DNA of 64,000 bases from Haematobia irritans (GCF_050003625.1 NC_134397.1:280606070-280670069), one strand, 5' to 3'; positions 46,613 to 58,200 are shown, numbered from the stretch's first letter. Program-made: numbers and translations. Notes: generated by a model from the letters alone, not told the origin.

Positions 46613-46620
46613 GACCTTAT

Positions 46621-47267
46621 AATACATAGATGGGCTATGGGTGTCAAACTATGTTTGACAGTTCCAAAGATTAAGAATAAAGGTGGGTATTAAGTTCGAG
46701 TTTAGCGGCTAAAATCGTCATTTTTTCATGATTACTTTCCCTTAATAATCCATTTTAAGGAATACAAACATTGTGAAAATTTGCTTTGGGCTTTTTCCCC
46801 ATCAAGTTATAAAAAATTTGCAACAAATATGTATAATTGTATGCCTTTTTCTTACTGATTTAGTTTTCACTTTAGCGATTTTAGCGGCTAATCTCGAACT
46901 TAGTACCCACCTTAAACGAGAAAAATAAGAGCACGCTTACAATCTCTTTCGTATTCTATTTTGTAGTTTACCAATTTTACACAAAATTAGAACGTTTATG
47001 ACGCACCAGAGGATTTATAAATAAATTAATATATTAAAAGTTCATATTTGAACAAAAAATTGTGACCAAAAACCGCGAAAATACGAAATTTAATTTTGAG
47101 CAGCATTGCTCTTTACGAACAACACAAAAGCAAATGCACGAAAATTAATATTTGGGACTGACTTTACGAAAAAATCAAAACGAAATGTCAGAAAATTAAT
47201 TTTTGGAACTGACACATTTTTTTAAAGAGACATATGGCCTATCTATATAACATCTATTGTCTATGAC
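46621..47267 (+). mobile_element. TIR element W (target of the 46032 insertion)
   Basis: The left end (near 46018-46024 plus 46613-46680: CATAGACCTTATAATACATA) is inverted relative to the right end (read inward CATAGACAATAGATGTTATA, then GGCCATATGTC). CAGTTCC words occur near both ends. The 46032-46612 element sits in its left terminus. Non-coding; 46685-46915 contains a further inverted pair ('GAACTTAGTACCCACCTTAA'). Confidence 0.5.
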
Positions 47268-47294
47268 TGCATCTTCTTCTCAATTATCTTTAGG
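47268..47294 (+). repeat. 27-bp copy of PAAT-like exon 1 sequence
   Basis: GACTGCATCTTCTTCTCAAT followed by TATCTTT is identical to sense-strand sequence of the PAAT-like exon at 45704-45678, in inverted orientation, at the border of elements W and Y. Confidence 0.6.
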
Positions 47295-47808
47295 GCTGTT
47301 TTCTTTTAACACTGGATGCAGCATTTGTATGGGCTATCCAGAACATCGTTGCACTGGTGTTCTATCCAGAACATCTCATCAGTGCAAGTCGAGTCGGTGT
47401 TACCAGATTGCATTTTGATAAAGTGACGCTTATAAGATTCACAATAGCTGTTTATTGTGACTAATTTATCGAATATCATGAAATTGAAAGTGAAATTGAA
47501 ATTGACAGTGTCATGAATAATCGCAGCGGTACATATTTATAACTATTTGAGCATTAAACATTTATGCCTATATTCATAAAAATTTACTGTAGGTTTATCG
47601 AAGGAATTTGTAATGTAATAGTAGGTTTAAAGTTTATGTTAACTTTTATGAATATGGGGGTTAAGATTTCACTTATTTTCTGTGATTGTTTTTAAACAGC
47701 TGATGACAGTGTTGCATATTTTTTGGAGATGTCCTGGATAAACGAGTACTCTGTTTTCTTTTAGTCCGTGACTGCTTAGGGTATCCAGAGCAAACAGAAA
47801 ACAGCCCT
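47292..47808 (+). mobile_element. Repeat Y with AGGGCTGTTTTC ends
   Basis: Starts AGGGCTGTTTTCTTTTAACA and ends GAAAACAGCCCTTTT, inverted repeats of about 15 bp. Parts recur inverted at 22300-22520. It contains inner copies of 'TATCCAGAACATC'. No coding content. Confidence 0.5.
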
Positions 47809-47821
47809 TTTGCAGAAACAC

Positions 47822-47909
47822 TACACCAGTGATGTGATGTTGCAGTGTCACTTACGAGTCTGTGGTAGCGATGAGGATGAAATGGAACTTTGAAATGCTG
47901 GCAGGGTCA
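47822..47909 (+). mobile_element. End fragment of a CCCTGCCA-type element
   Basis: 'GCAGTGTCACTTACGAGTCT' to 'GAAATGCTGGCAGGGT' equals the right end of the copy at 55487-56283. Confidence 0.65.
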
Positions 47910-47962
47910 GTTATTCCGGACGACAGTGCTCGTGTCGAACATACCCCATATATTGTGCACAT

Positions 47963-48735
47963 TACCCTGCCAGCATTTCAAAGTTCCACTTCATCTTCAT
48001 CGCTACCACAGACTCGTAAATGTCACTACAACCATCCTACTGTGATGGGGGGCAGCATATCATAAAGTACAAAATGTACTTCATACATGTATTTTACCAT
48101 CACTACTTTTACAAAAGCCATTTTATTTTTTGTGAAACGCCAAGCGCAACCAGCTTGTTATATTTTATTTAAATAAAAACGAAAATAAAGTTCTGAAAAC
48201 ATAGATTTTACGCTTAAAATTGTGAAAGGTATATTGGTGAACAATTTTTGATTTTCCAAATGGAATAAAGTGATTGTTTTTCAAATATTTTACAGACACG
48301 CTGCCTCCATCGAATAAAAACACTGGCTGATAGACGCTGCAACATGTAACTCGCTACTTGTAACTCTACATCATCATTAATGCAAAAAATTATGTTAAAT
48401 GTGATGTGATAGTGGTATAAATGTTATATTTTTAAGAATTTGTAAATGATTAATCAAATTAATAAATATCTAAACAAACGTGTTTTACTCGACCACAATG
48501 ATTCTTTTACCACTATCTTAAAATGTGCTTTTTCTGATTGTTTGGAGGGTCTCTTATTGGCGTCGTTCAAAATTGATCTATAAAGGCACCTAATAATTGC
48601 ACTCATGCGAAACTTTTTTGTAGTAACTTGGCGTGGTACAACTTCTCAATAGTGACGGCGCTTTTCCGACGAGTTTTTGATATCGTATATGATTGTTTTC
48701 GACGTACTGGGGATTCTCAGAAGTTGGCAGGGTTA
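47963..48735 (-). mobile_element. CCCTGCCA-type TIR element, complete copy
   Basis: About 770 bp from TTACCCTGCCAGCATTTCAA to GAAGTTGGCAGGGTTA, inverted relative to 55487-56283. It shares all its body ('TCACTACAACCATCC', 'GTGCTTTTATT' region in reverse, 'TTGTACCACGCCAAGTTACT' in reverse). No ORF of note, so non-autonomous. Confidence 0.7.
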
Positions 48736-49000
48736 TGCGCTTTACAGATTATCAGTTATTCCGGGCGGAATGTCGGTGTTTGTAAAGAATCTTACAGTGT
48801 GTCGGATCGATACGACTTGTCGGCGATTACTAAATAATCGGTAAATGTGTTATCGATCCCATAAACATGCAGCAGTATGCCTTCGGACTTAACTTATAAT
48901 GTGCACAATATATGGGATATGTTCGACACGAGCACTGTCGTCCGGAATAACTGATAGTCTGTAAAGCGCATATCTCTACCTGGTAATAAGTGTAGATTGG
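48736..49000. repeat. Fragments of repeat X in both orientations
   Basis: 'CAGTTATTCCGGACGACAGT' (47910) and its relatives at 48750 and, inverted, 48910-48975 surround the CCCTGCCA elements. 'CATGTTTATGGGATCGATAA' in reverse at 48840-48870 recurs at 60965. It looks like one repeat broken and inverted by later insertions. Confidence 0.45.
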
Positions 49001-49940
49001 TACCACCCTATAAAGGAAAACTTCTTTGTATACTCTCTGTATTACCCTGTTGTTGGTTGGATTATCATTTTCGTTGCTGTTAAGCAAATTTTTCATATTG
49101 TTCAGCAAATTTTCTGTAGAAATGTTTCTCAAACCTTTTAAATTAAAAAGCAATGCTCCCCTCAAAGGATCAGATTGTAAGAAACTGAAGTAAGTAAATA
49201 TTGTATGAATATTTGACATTTCACTGTAGTGTGGATTTCTTGCTTTGAAAGTCTTGTGCTATATGAATGAAGACATCGAAATTACTAGGTTATCATTTTG
49301 CCACTTGTGTGCGTGACTACATTGTTTATCACGCGTAGTCATCAGAGAATGAAGCCGACATTTCAGGCTATTTGCTTCCTACTACACTAATATCAGCGTT
49401 GTCACAACGAAAATTTTATTTTGGACCAAAATTCCCTCGGAATTTGTCGGAAGAGCGTAGTTTTCGAGTCCAAAGTGGGCTAACACGAACCCAAAGTGGA
49501 AAGGTGGCCGGCTTCGGCCGGGATTTGAGACTCTCCTATACACAGAGTCCAAAGTGGGCTAACGCGAACCCAGGACCTGTCCGGATCCATGTTATTCTAA
49601 ATAGATTACTCTTAGGATGATTATGTGCGATGGATACTAAATCCAATATACGGGATATATAATATACTTTAGAGGCCCGTAACTCCGAAAATAGGTCTTT
49701 CCGACAAAAAATGGTATATTAAATTTTGTGTTTAGAATCGAAAAGTCTACACGCTGGCCCAACCTATCGGACCACTTGAACTAAAGTAGATTTAAGCCAT
49801 TTGATCTATATTGGTATAGCCCCATGAAGACCGATTTTATGTACGCATTAAACTAAGCTTTTATTTACAAATAAACAATTTGATTTAAGTACTTCAAATT
49901 TTTAGTTTTTGCAGGAGTACTACCAATTTTCCTGAAAAAC
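49001..49940. other. Unassigned region
   Basis: No gene recognised. A 27-bp direct repeat (GAGTCCAAAGTGGGCTAACR plus CGAACCC) occurs at 49467 and 49546. ORFs here lack family features. Confidence 0.35.
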
Positions 49941-49946
49941 ATATTT

Positions 49947-50680
49947 TTATACCCTGCGCCACACTGTGGAACAGGGTATTATAAGTTAGTGCATATGTTT
50001 GCAACACCCAGAAGGAGACGAGATAGACACATGGTGTCTTTTTATACCCTTCACCACTACTGTGGTACAGGGTATAATAAGTTTGTGCATTTGTATGTAA
50101 CGCCAAGAAGGAGTAATCATAGACCAACCTTTTAGTATACGGATCGGCTTAGAATTAAATTCTGAGTCGATTTAGCGATGTCCGTCTTTCTGTCTGTTGA
50201 TGTATTTTTGTGTGCAAAGTACAGCTCGCAGTTTTAGTCCGATTGTCCTAAAATTTGGTATAGGGTCCTGTTTCGGCTCAAAGACGATCCCTATTGATTT
50301 TGGAAAAAATCGGTTCAGATTTAGATATAGCTGCCATATATATTTTTCACCGATCTGGTCATAATTGGCGTGCATATCAACCGATCTTCCTCAAATTCCG
50401 TACATCCGAATATTTGATGAGTCTCGAAAAACTTGCAAAATATCAGCAAAATCGGTTCAGATTTAGATATAGCTCCCATATATAGCTTTCGTCCGATTTA
50501 CACTCATTTGCCCACAGAGGCCAATTTTTTGCTCCGATTTAGTTGAAATTTTGCATAGGGAGTAGAATTAGCGTTGTAACTATGCGTGCCAAATTTGCTT
50601 GAAATCGGTTCAGATTTGGATATATCTCCCATATAAAGCTTTCGCCCGATTTACACTCATATGACCACAGAGGCCAATTT
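49947..50680 (+). mobile_element. HINE H, two nested 5' ends, interrupted by LINE
   Basis: A degraded 5' hairpin (ACCCTGCGCCACACTGTGGA ... GGGTATTATAAG) is followed after ~95 bp by a second, intact 5' end (TATACCCTTCACCACTACTG at 50044). The internal repeats then run to 'GACCACAGAGGCCAATTTTT' at 50680, where the LINE tail begins. Confidence 0.7.
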
Positions 50681-50973
50681 TTATTTATTTATTTATTCAT
50701 TTAATCAACTAACGCCTCTATGGACTAAATGTTGATAGATTTAATATAATTCAAAGCAAATTGCTTAACACTAACTCTTAACCTAACCTAGCGCACAATC
50801 TTTTAATAATATGTAAATTTGAATTAAAATTAGTAAAAAACAGTAGGAGATAAATTGTCAGTATCGGAGCCCAACAAAGTACTAAATCAAACGTTCGAGA
50901 AATGTAATAAGAGTTTACGCTTAAATGAAGAAGGGCTAGCTGAGAATTTTTTTAGATTGTGAGGCAGCGAATT

Positions 50974-53640
50974 CTATAACCTTGCCGCACGCACTGAGAA
51001 AGAACGTTCAAGCACTACATGGGAGAAATGTTCAATAAGAACCTGACTGTTTCTACTAGAATTCAAGAAAGTAATAGAATTAAAAAGATACAAAGGAAGA
51101 CCATACTTGACCACACAGAAGAAAAAATAAATACACCTAAATCGCAAGAAGTTGTTAAACGAACAACCTAAAAGACGAGAAGCATACATTTCATAATTAT
51201 CACGAGCATTCCTGCCATATACAAATCTCAAGATGCTATGAAAGCAAATATCAAGTTTACGTAAATTAACACAGTTAGTGTCTGTGTATACTTCAAGACC
51301 ATAAAGTAAGATTGGCATAAGCAGTGCATGAGCCAGTCTAAATCTGACTGTTTCAGGCATAACAACGTTGAGACTGTAAAGACGCCTGAGAGTAAAGTTC
51401 ACTTTAGAACACACATGAGCTATATGGCTAGTAAAGCTTAAATCAGAGTCAATCTCAAATCCCAAACAGGATACACGCTCAGAACAAAGAACTTCTGTAC
51501 CTTGAACTATAACTGGTGGCACAGACAATGTACCCCGAACACCATAAAAAAATGTACACTTAGTCTTATTAACATTCATAGCAATATTATTAACAGCACA
51601 CCAATCACAAATCCGACCAATGTCAGCATCAAGATCACTTATGCAATCATTCAAAGAGACAGAAGAACAAAATAACTGAATGTCGTCCGCATAAATACTG
51701 AGTTCTGAGTTAAACACACAGTCACGCATGTCATTTACATATAACATAAATAAAATCGGGCCAATTATAGAGCCCTGCGGAACACCACAGACTACCTCAC
51801 GTGACGATGATATACGATCTTTGGACAAGACGAACTGAGACCGACAAGACAGGAACGAAGATATTAACTTACACGAAGAATAAGAAAAATTAAACTGTTC
51901 GTACAATTTCCTTAGAAGAACATGATGTTCAACAGAATTAAAGGCTTTACTTAAGTCTAATATTGCCAGGATCCCCGGATATCTAGAATCCACTGACCTT
52001 CTTATAGTGTCCGTGAGGTGAATCATCAATGAGGTCGTGCTATGATGCCTCCTAAAACCAGATTGACGACAATCCACCAATGAGTGAATGTTCAAGTGGG
52101 AGCATATTTGATCCTTTAGAATTATTTCAAATGCTTTAGAGAGCGCGGGTAAGAAGGAAATGGGTCTGTAATCCGAACATATCGTTCCCGAAGTTCCCTT
52201 TTTGCGAAGTGGAAAAACTTTTGCGAGCTTCCAAGCCTCTGGAAATTTGCCTGTCATAAGAATTGTATTAAAAATATGCAGTATGTGGTGACAAAGAAAT
52301 GGGTACACTAATTTTATAAATCTAATAGGAACATAATCAGCACCAACAGCATTGGACTTAATTCTATTTATTGCACAAAACAGCTCATTTTCATCGATAC
52401 CTCTAAAGGCCAGGGCATCATCCCTGTCTATATGAGAAAAATCACTAAGGCTAGACATAGAACTTGACGACACAGGTGTAAAAAAAGTATTTAATTCGTC
52501 CGGGTCAATATCACAGTTGTAGGTATCACAGTTTGTCGCGCCACAATTCCGAATCCGAGACCAGAAATCGCGTGAGGAATGTACCCCTGAGAAGAAACGA
52601 GTTGCATAATCACGTTTCGCCTGCCTAATGCATCTTCGAGCAAAAGCCTTATACTGCTTATAAATCATCTTGTTGCGATCAGTCCTATTCTCAGTGTATG
52701 CTCTATATGCCAAATCCCGATTAATAATGGCTGTCTTAATTTCAGAATTAAACCAACCACGTTGATTCGCGTTAATGCGCCGTGTCCTTTCAGGTACGTG
52801 TGACAAAAAGAGATCCATAACATTATCGTTCAAAACTCTTAACTGTAGATCAGTATCATTAGTATCATAAAGAACCGAAAAATCTCTAGCAGTAATATCC
52901 TCTACCATTGCATCCATATTAACTAAGTTATAATCCCTAAATGAAATATATGATTCAGATACATAAAATTCCAAATTGTATTGCATTAACAAAAAGGCGT
53001 GATGGGAATTTACAGCAGGAAAGTAGAATAGTCTACTCTTCAGAACCGAAGACGTAGTACCAATCAAGAAATAATCAATCATTGAAGCAGAATCGTTGAC
53101 GAGATCATAATGCGTAGGCATGTTGTTATGTAGAACCGACAAATTACATCTAGCAAGTAAATGACGAAAAGTCGAATAATTTCTAGGATTAGAGATATCA
53201 TAATTAAAGTCACCCATAAGAATAACATGTTCATACCTGGACACAACATCGGAAATGTAACCCTCAAAGGCATCAATAGAACCATGCGGTAAATAAACAA
53301 CACCTACAACAACAGTATACGTATTCATATCAATCTTAATAAATAATAATTCACATTCAGGCACAGAAACAGAACTCAAAACACTAGCCTTAAGATTAGA
53401 GGATATATAAAACGCAACACCGCCGCCACGTCTGTCACTACGGTCATTGCGAAATAGACTATATCCCGGAATGCTTAAACTTCTGCCAGATACGTACGGT
53501 TTCAACCATGTTTCAGCGAATCCAATGATGTCAAGATGTCCTCCACCCAAAAAATTTCTCAACTCATCAAACTTTGTAGATTTAGTACGGCTTAAGTGAC
53601 TGAACATTACAAAATCCAATGTTAATATTAGGCTGAGCAT
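50974..53640 (-). CDS. LINE ORF2: endonuclease-reverse transcriptase
   Basis: 888 codons. The N-terminal AP-like endonuclease has 'DIIGFAETWL' (catalytic Glu), 'HVILMGDFNYDI' and 'SHHAFLLMQY'. The reverse transcriptase has 'FPLRKKGTSGTICSDYRPIS', 'ILAILDLSKAFNSVEHHVLL', 'GVPQGSIIGPILFMLYVNDM' and catalytic 'SIYADDIQLF' near residue 649. The first ~23 codons are not typical. The expected start is an ATG at 53644 in another frame, beginning with 'NAQPNINIGFCNVQSLKPY', which hits a stop at once. So one single-base shift near 53590 separates the true start from the rest. Apart from this it is long and intact. ORF2 would nick the target and copy the element RNA. Confidence 0.88.
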   Translation of the reverse strand: MLSLILTLDFVMFSHLSRTKSTKFDELRNFLGGGHLDIIGFAETWLKPYVSGRSLSIPGYSLFRNDRSDRRGGGVAFYISSNLKASVLSSVSVPECELLFIKIDMNTYTVVVGVVYLPHGSIDAFEGYISDVVSRYEHVILMGDFNYDISNPRNYSTFRHLLARCNLSVLHNNMPTHYDLVNDSASMIDYFLIGTTSSVLKSRLFYFPAVNSHHAFLLMQYNLEFYVSESYISFRDYNLVNMDAMVEDITARDFSVLYDTNDTDLQLRVLNDNVMDLFLSHVPERTRRINANQRGWFNSEIKTAIINRDLAYRAYTENRTDRNKMIYKQYKAFARRCIRQAKRDYATRFFSGVHSSRDFWSRIRNCGATNCDTYNCDIDPDELNTFFTPVSSSSMSSLSDFSHIDRDDALAFRGIDENELFCAINRIKSNAVGADYVPIRFIKLVYPFLCHHILHIFNTILMTGKFPEAWKLAKVFPLRKKGTSGTICSDYRPISFLPALSKAFEIILKDQICSHLNIHSLVDCRQSGFRRHHSTTSLMIHLTDTIRRSVDSRYPGILAILDLSKAFNSVEHHVLLRKLYEQFNFSYSSCKLISSFLSCRSQFVLSKDRISSSREVVCGVPQGSIIGPILFMLYVNDMRDCVFNSELSIYADDIQLFCSSVSLNDCISDLDADIGRICDWCAVNNIAMNVNKTKCTFFYGVRGTLSVPPVIVQGTEVLCSERVSCLGFEIDSDLSFTSHIAHVCSKVNFTLRRLYSLNVVMPETVRFRLAHALLMPILLYGLEVYTDTNCVNLRKLDICFHSILRFVYGRNARDNYEMYASRLLGCSFNNFLRFRCIYFFFCVVKYGLPLYLFNSITFLNSSRNSQVLIEHFSHVVLERSFSVRAARL

Positions 53641-53942
53641 TCATAGTAAAATTCTTTAAATAGGACTCATCACTGACAATCTCTCCTATACTGTTACCTA
53701 AAAACATAATAAATAATTAAAAGATTGTGCGCTAAAAAGGAACTTAAAACTAATTTTTGTTTCGAGCTTAAATAACAAATCATTCATAATTTTAAAATGC
53801 TCAATATTTATTAAACTAAAGGAAAAATGCAAATATAAGGCAATTCATACAAAGAGGAAGAGTCAACAAAGCCCGCTCTGATGACTGCCCCCTTAATCTC
53901 ACCCTCCCTCCCATCCTTGTAACAGAAAGAACTCTGAAAAAA

Positions 53943-54896
53943 TTAATTTGTAGCATTTGGCGTTCCAAATGTAGGGCTATCTCTTAAAGCAATCTGATTA
54001 GAGCGAGCCCCTTGCGTAGACCTTATAAAAGTAGCTTCAGTTTCATTTCCGAGGTCAAGAAGATTGTCATAATTCATAACTTTCCGACCATTCTTGAAAT
54101 CATATATATCAGCCTTAGCTGCAGATGGTATCAATTGAAAGCGTTTTATCTTCTTATCCTTCAATAAAGTACGACATAAATTTTTTATCTTTAAAGAAAG
54201 TGGTGGTAAATTGTCATTAAGATAGATTCGGCTTTCTATGTTAGATCCAAATACCGACGAATGTTTTAAGTCTTTGGTAGTCATATACTTGCTTATGATT
54301 TCGTCTCTTTTGGCTAAAGAGTTGTATTTGATCAACATTGTTCGTTTTTGTTTCCCGAGCCAAAACGATGACATAACATCGCTGGGAACAATACTAACGC
54401 CCAGTGCGGTAAGGATTTTTACAGCCATGTCGCATGGTTTAACATTGTTCGGTAAACCCGAGACCAATATGTCATGCCTGTTAAGTTGATAACGTATCAT
54501 ATTGTTTTCAGCTCTCAAATGCTGTACTTCTGATACAACTGCATCATAGTGTTTCTCGCAGTACTTTTTATTATTTTCAACTGCCTCCATGATGGGGCCA
54601 ATAGCTTGGTCAATCTCATTCCATATTTGACTTGGCAAATTAGTTGTTAAGTCATCCAACTTTTTTGTAAGGATTTCGACGCCGGCATTATCAATTGAAA
54701 CAAGAGACAAACATCCACTACACTTCCAACCAATAGCACCACCCCTCTTTAGCAGTGCATTACAAGCAGCCTCACTAAGCCCAGAACATTTTTTGAGATT
54801 AAGCCACTCTTCACAAATACAGCAAGATACTCCTCCGGTGCTTTTTGCTACATTTTTACTGCATACGGGACAAGACGTCATTTTGTAAATAAACAA
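53943..54896 (-). CDS. LINE ORF1 protein with PHD-like zinc finger
   Basis: 317 codons, intact; Met6 ('MTSCPVC') may be the natural start. Residues 8-62 form a Cys-rich PHD-like finger (C-x2-C, CCIC-x2-W, C-SGLS, WKCSGC), where Asn stands at the usual metal-binding His ('EEWLNLKKCSGLS'). A coiled-coil-like stretch follows around 100-140 ('VSEVQHLRAENNMIRYQLNR'), then an RRM-like region ('HDILVSGLPNNV'). PHD-bearing ORF1 is known from CR1-related and other Jockey-superfamily elements; it binds element RNA. The stop lies ~300 bp upstream of ORF2. Confidence 0.85.
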   Translation of the reverse strand: MFIYKMTSCPVCSKNVAKSTGGVSCCICEEWLNLKKCSGLSEAACNALLKRGGAIGWKCSGCLSLVSIDNAGVEILTKKLDDLTTNLPSQIWNEIDQAIGPIMEAVENNKKYCEKHYDAVVSEVQHLRAENNMIRYQLNRHDILVSGLPNNVKPCDMAVKILTALGVSIVPSDVMSSFWLGKQKRTMLIKYNSLAKRDEIISKYMTTKDLKHSSVFGSNIESRIYLNDNLPPLSLKIKNLCRTLLKDKKIKRFQLIPSAAKADIYDFKNGRKVMNYDNLLDLGNETEATFIRSTQGARSNQIALRDSPTFGTPNATN

Positions 54897-55119
54897 GCCG
54901 GAGAAAAAGAGAATGTAGAAAAACCAGCAAATGGCAAAATTGCAGCAGCAGTCACGAAGCCAAAAAAAGTCAATAATGATGAAAATCGACAGATCTTTAT
55001 ATATCCGGAATTCAGCAGTCCTTGAATATTTGCAATTTAATGCTTAAGAAGACTTTTGTATTAAAAGAATACTTAAAACACAGATAAATTGAGCAATTGA
55101 GCACAGATAAATCTGATTT

Positions 55120-55408
55120 CCTTAAAATTGCTTCAGATTTAAACGTTTCCCATATTTTTTTACTAACATTGTGTTCCACCCTAGTGCATTAGCCGACTTA
55201 AATTTTGAGTCTATAGATTTTGTAGAAGTCTATCAAATTCATCCAGATCGAGTGATATTTAAATGTATGTATTCGGGACAAACCTTTATATATAGCCCCC
55301 AACACATTTGACGAATGTGATATGGTATCGAAAATTTAGATCTACAAAGTGGTGCAGGGTATAATATAGTCGGCCCCGCCCGACTTAAGACTTTCCTTAC
55401 TGGTTTTT
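55120..55408 (+). mobile_element. HINE 3' module (I), right flank of LINE
   Basis: 'TTCCTTAAAATTGCTTCAGA' then 'TGTGTTCCACCCTAGTGCAT' to 'GACTTTCCTTACTGGTTTTT', with the palindrome GTCGGCCCCGCCCGAC. Confidence 0.75.
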
Positions 55409-55486
55409 GTTATGTTAAATGTTAATTTAATTTTTATGCTGCATGTATTGTCTCATCCCTAACGTTGTGTTAGCAGATGTTGACTA

Positions 55487-56283
55487 CCCTGCCAACATTT
55501 TTTGAATTTGGGGGCGCTCTTGAGAATCCCCACTACGTCGAAAACAGTCGTATACGATATCCAAAACTCCTCGGAAAAGCGCCGTCACTATTGAGAAGTT
55601 GTACCACGCCAAGTTACTACAAAAAAGTATCGCATGAGTGCAATTATTAGGTGCCTTTTTTAATAAATTTAGAACGACGCCAATAAGAGCCCCTTCAAAC
55701 AATCAGAAAAAGTGAATTTTAAGATAGTTGTAAAGGAATCATTGTGGTCAAGTAAATCCCGATTGTTTAGATGATTATTAATTTTATTGAACATTTATAA
55801 ATTCTCATAAATATAACATTTATACGACTATCACATCACATTTAACATATTTTTATGCATTAATAAAAGATTGATGTTGAGTTACAAGTTGCAAGTTACA
55901 TGTTGTAGCGTCTATCAGCCAGTGCTTTTATTCCCAATGGAGGCAGCGTGTCTGGAAAAATATTTGAAAAAATATCACTTTATTCGATTTTGAAAGTCAA
56001 AAATTGTTCACCAATATACCTTTCACAATTTTAAGCGAAATAACTATGTTTTTAGCACTTCATTATCATTTTTATTTAAATAATATATAAGAAGCTAGTT
56101 GTGCTTGGTGTTTCACAAAATATAAAATGGCTCTTGTAACAATAGTGATGGCAAAATACTTCCATGTACATTTTGTACTTTTTGATATATTTACCCCATC
56201 ACAGTTGGCGATAGTTGCAGTGTCACTTACGAGTCTGTGATAGCGATGAGGATGAAATGGAACGTTGAAATGCTGGCAGGGTA
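55487..56283 (+). mobile_element. CCCTGCCA-type TIR element, complete copy
   Basis: 797 bp from ACCCTGCCAACATTTTTTGA to GAAATGCTGGCAGGGT. The outer ~15 bp are inverted repeats. Copies at 28627-29082 and 47963-48735. Short imperfect flanks (GTTGAC / GTTACT) leave the target duplication unclear. The 72-codon ORF at 55484 is shared by all copies but lacks a domain. Confidence 0.7.
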
Positions 56284-56324
56284 GTTACTGAGTAGCTGTA
56301 AATTCTTTAATTAATTTGTTTCAT

Positions 56325-57085
<761 letters not shown>

Positions 57086-57087
57086 GG

Positions 57088-57683
57088 TGGGCTCCTGAGT
57101 CGATATAGCCATGTCCGTCTGTCCGTGAACACCTTTTTGTAATCAAAGTCTAGGTTGCAGTTTTAGTCCAATCGACTTCAAATTTGGCACAAGTATGTGT
57201 TTTGGCTCACAATAGATCCCTATTGATTTTGGAAGAAATCGGTTCAGATTTAGATATAGCTCCCATATATATATTTCGCGCGATATGGACTAATACGTTC
57301 CCAGAAGCCAGAGTTTTTTGGTTGAAATCGGTTCAGATTTAGATATATCTCCCATATATAGCTTTCGCTCGATTTACACTCATATGACCACAGAGGCCAA
57401 TTTTTAACTCCGATTTAGGTGAAATTTTTGCACAGGGAGTAGAATTAGCATTGTAGCTATGCGTGCCAAATTTGGTTGAAATCGGTTCAGATTTAGATAT
57501 AGCTCCCATATATATGTTTTTCTGATTTCGACAAAAATGGTCAAAATACCAACATTTTCCTTGTAAAATCGCCACTGCCTAGCCGACGGATGTGATATGG
57601 TATCGAAAATTTAGACCTACAAAGTGGTGCAGGGTATAATATAGTCGGTCCCGCCCGACTTTAGACTTTCCTTACTTGTTAAT
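57088..57683 (+). mobile_element. HINE fragment J
   Basis: From 'TGAGTCGATATAGCCATGTC' and a short GTCY tract through two internal repeats to 'CGGTCCCGCCCGACTTTAGA' and CTTTCCTTACTTG. It lacks the 5' hairpin and most of the 3' module (a jump at 57583 from 'GCCACTGCCTAGCC' to 'GACGGATGTGATATGG'). Confidence 0.7.
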
Positions 57684-57854
57684 AATAGCGTTAAGACGTA
57701 AGAATTTTTTCTGGTGGTATCTTTAAAGATACAGTGCGCATTTAAGGGTTTATTATTCGGAGTTCTACCAGTTTTATTCCTTCGAAGAGTACTTCATATG
57801 TTCGTTATGTTTACATACAACGTAAAATGAATGCTGGGTTTCCGCGTCTTATTT
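57684..57854. other. Spacer
   Basis: Nothing recognised. Confidence 0.3.
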
Positions 57855-58200
57855 AACCCACCCCAACAAACACAAACGTTTGAAAAATGCAAAATTTCAA
57901 CAATTTTTCAAACATTTTTTCAAAGGATTAGGGTAATATTGAAGTTGAGAAAATCGCCTTCTCAACAAACAACAGACATTACCCTCAACAGTAAAATTCA
58001 ACATATTAGCAATAATTTCTCAATGTTATTCTCAAATTGAAATGCATCGCTACTCAATAATTTCTCAAACCATTTGTGTATTTGCCACAATTAACATTGT
58101 GGCAAATATATTTCAACCAAAATTTGTATAAATGATATCCCCACTCCTAATTGAAAGTCAAAGCCAAAATTCAATGAATTTTGTATGATTTATTAATTTT
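57855..58200 (+). repeat. Dispersed repeat R, copy 2
   Basis: Starts 'CCCAACAAACACAAACGTTT' and follows 31556-31900 with moderate divergence. The ORF at 57831-58040 is incidental. Confidence 0.65.

Larger units (their letters stand above)
50681..55020 (-). mobile_element. CR1/Jockey-group non-LTR retrotransposon
   Basis: About 4.3 kb on the minus strand with two ORFs and a 3' tail of AAAT units (50681-50700). ORF1 has a PHD-like finger, ORF2 has endonuclease and reverse transcriptase. The 5' limit near 55020 is not exact. HINE sequence lies on both sides (to 50680 and from about 55120) but the intervening HINE part is missing and I see no target duplication, so flanks were probably deleted or rearranged. 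Confidence 0.85.
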
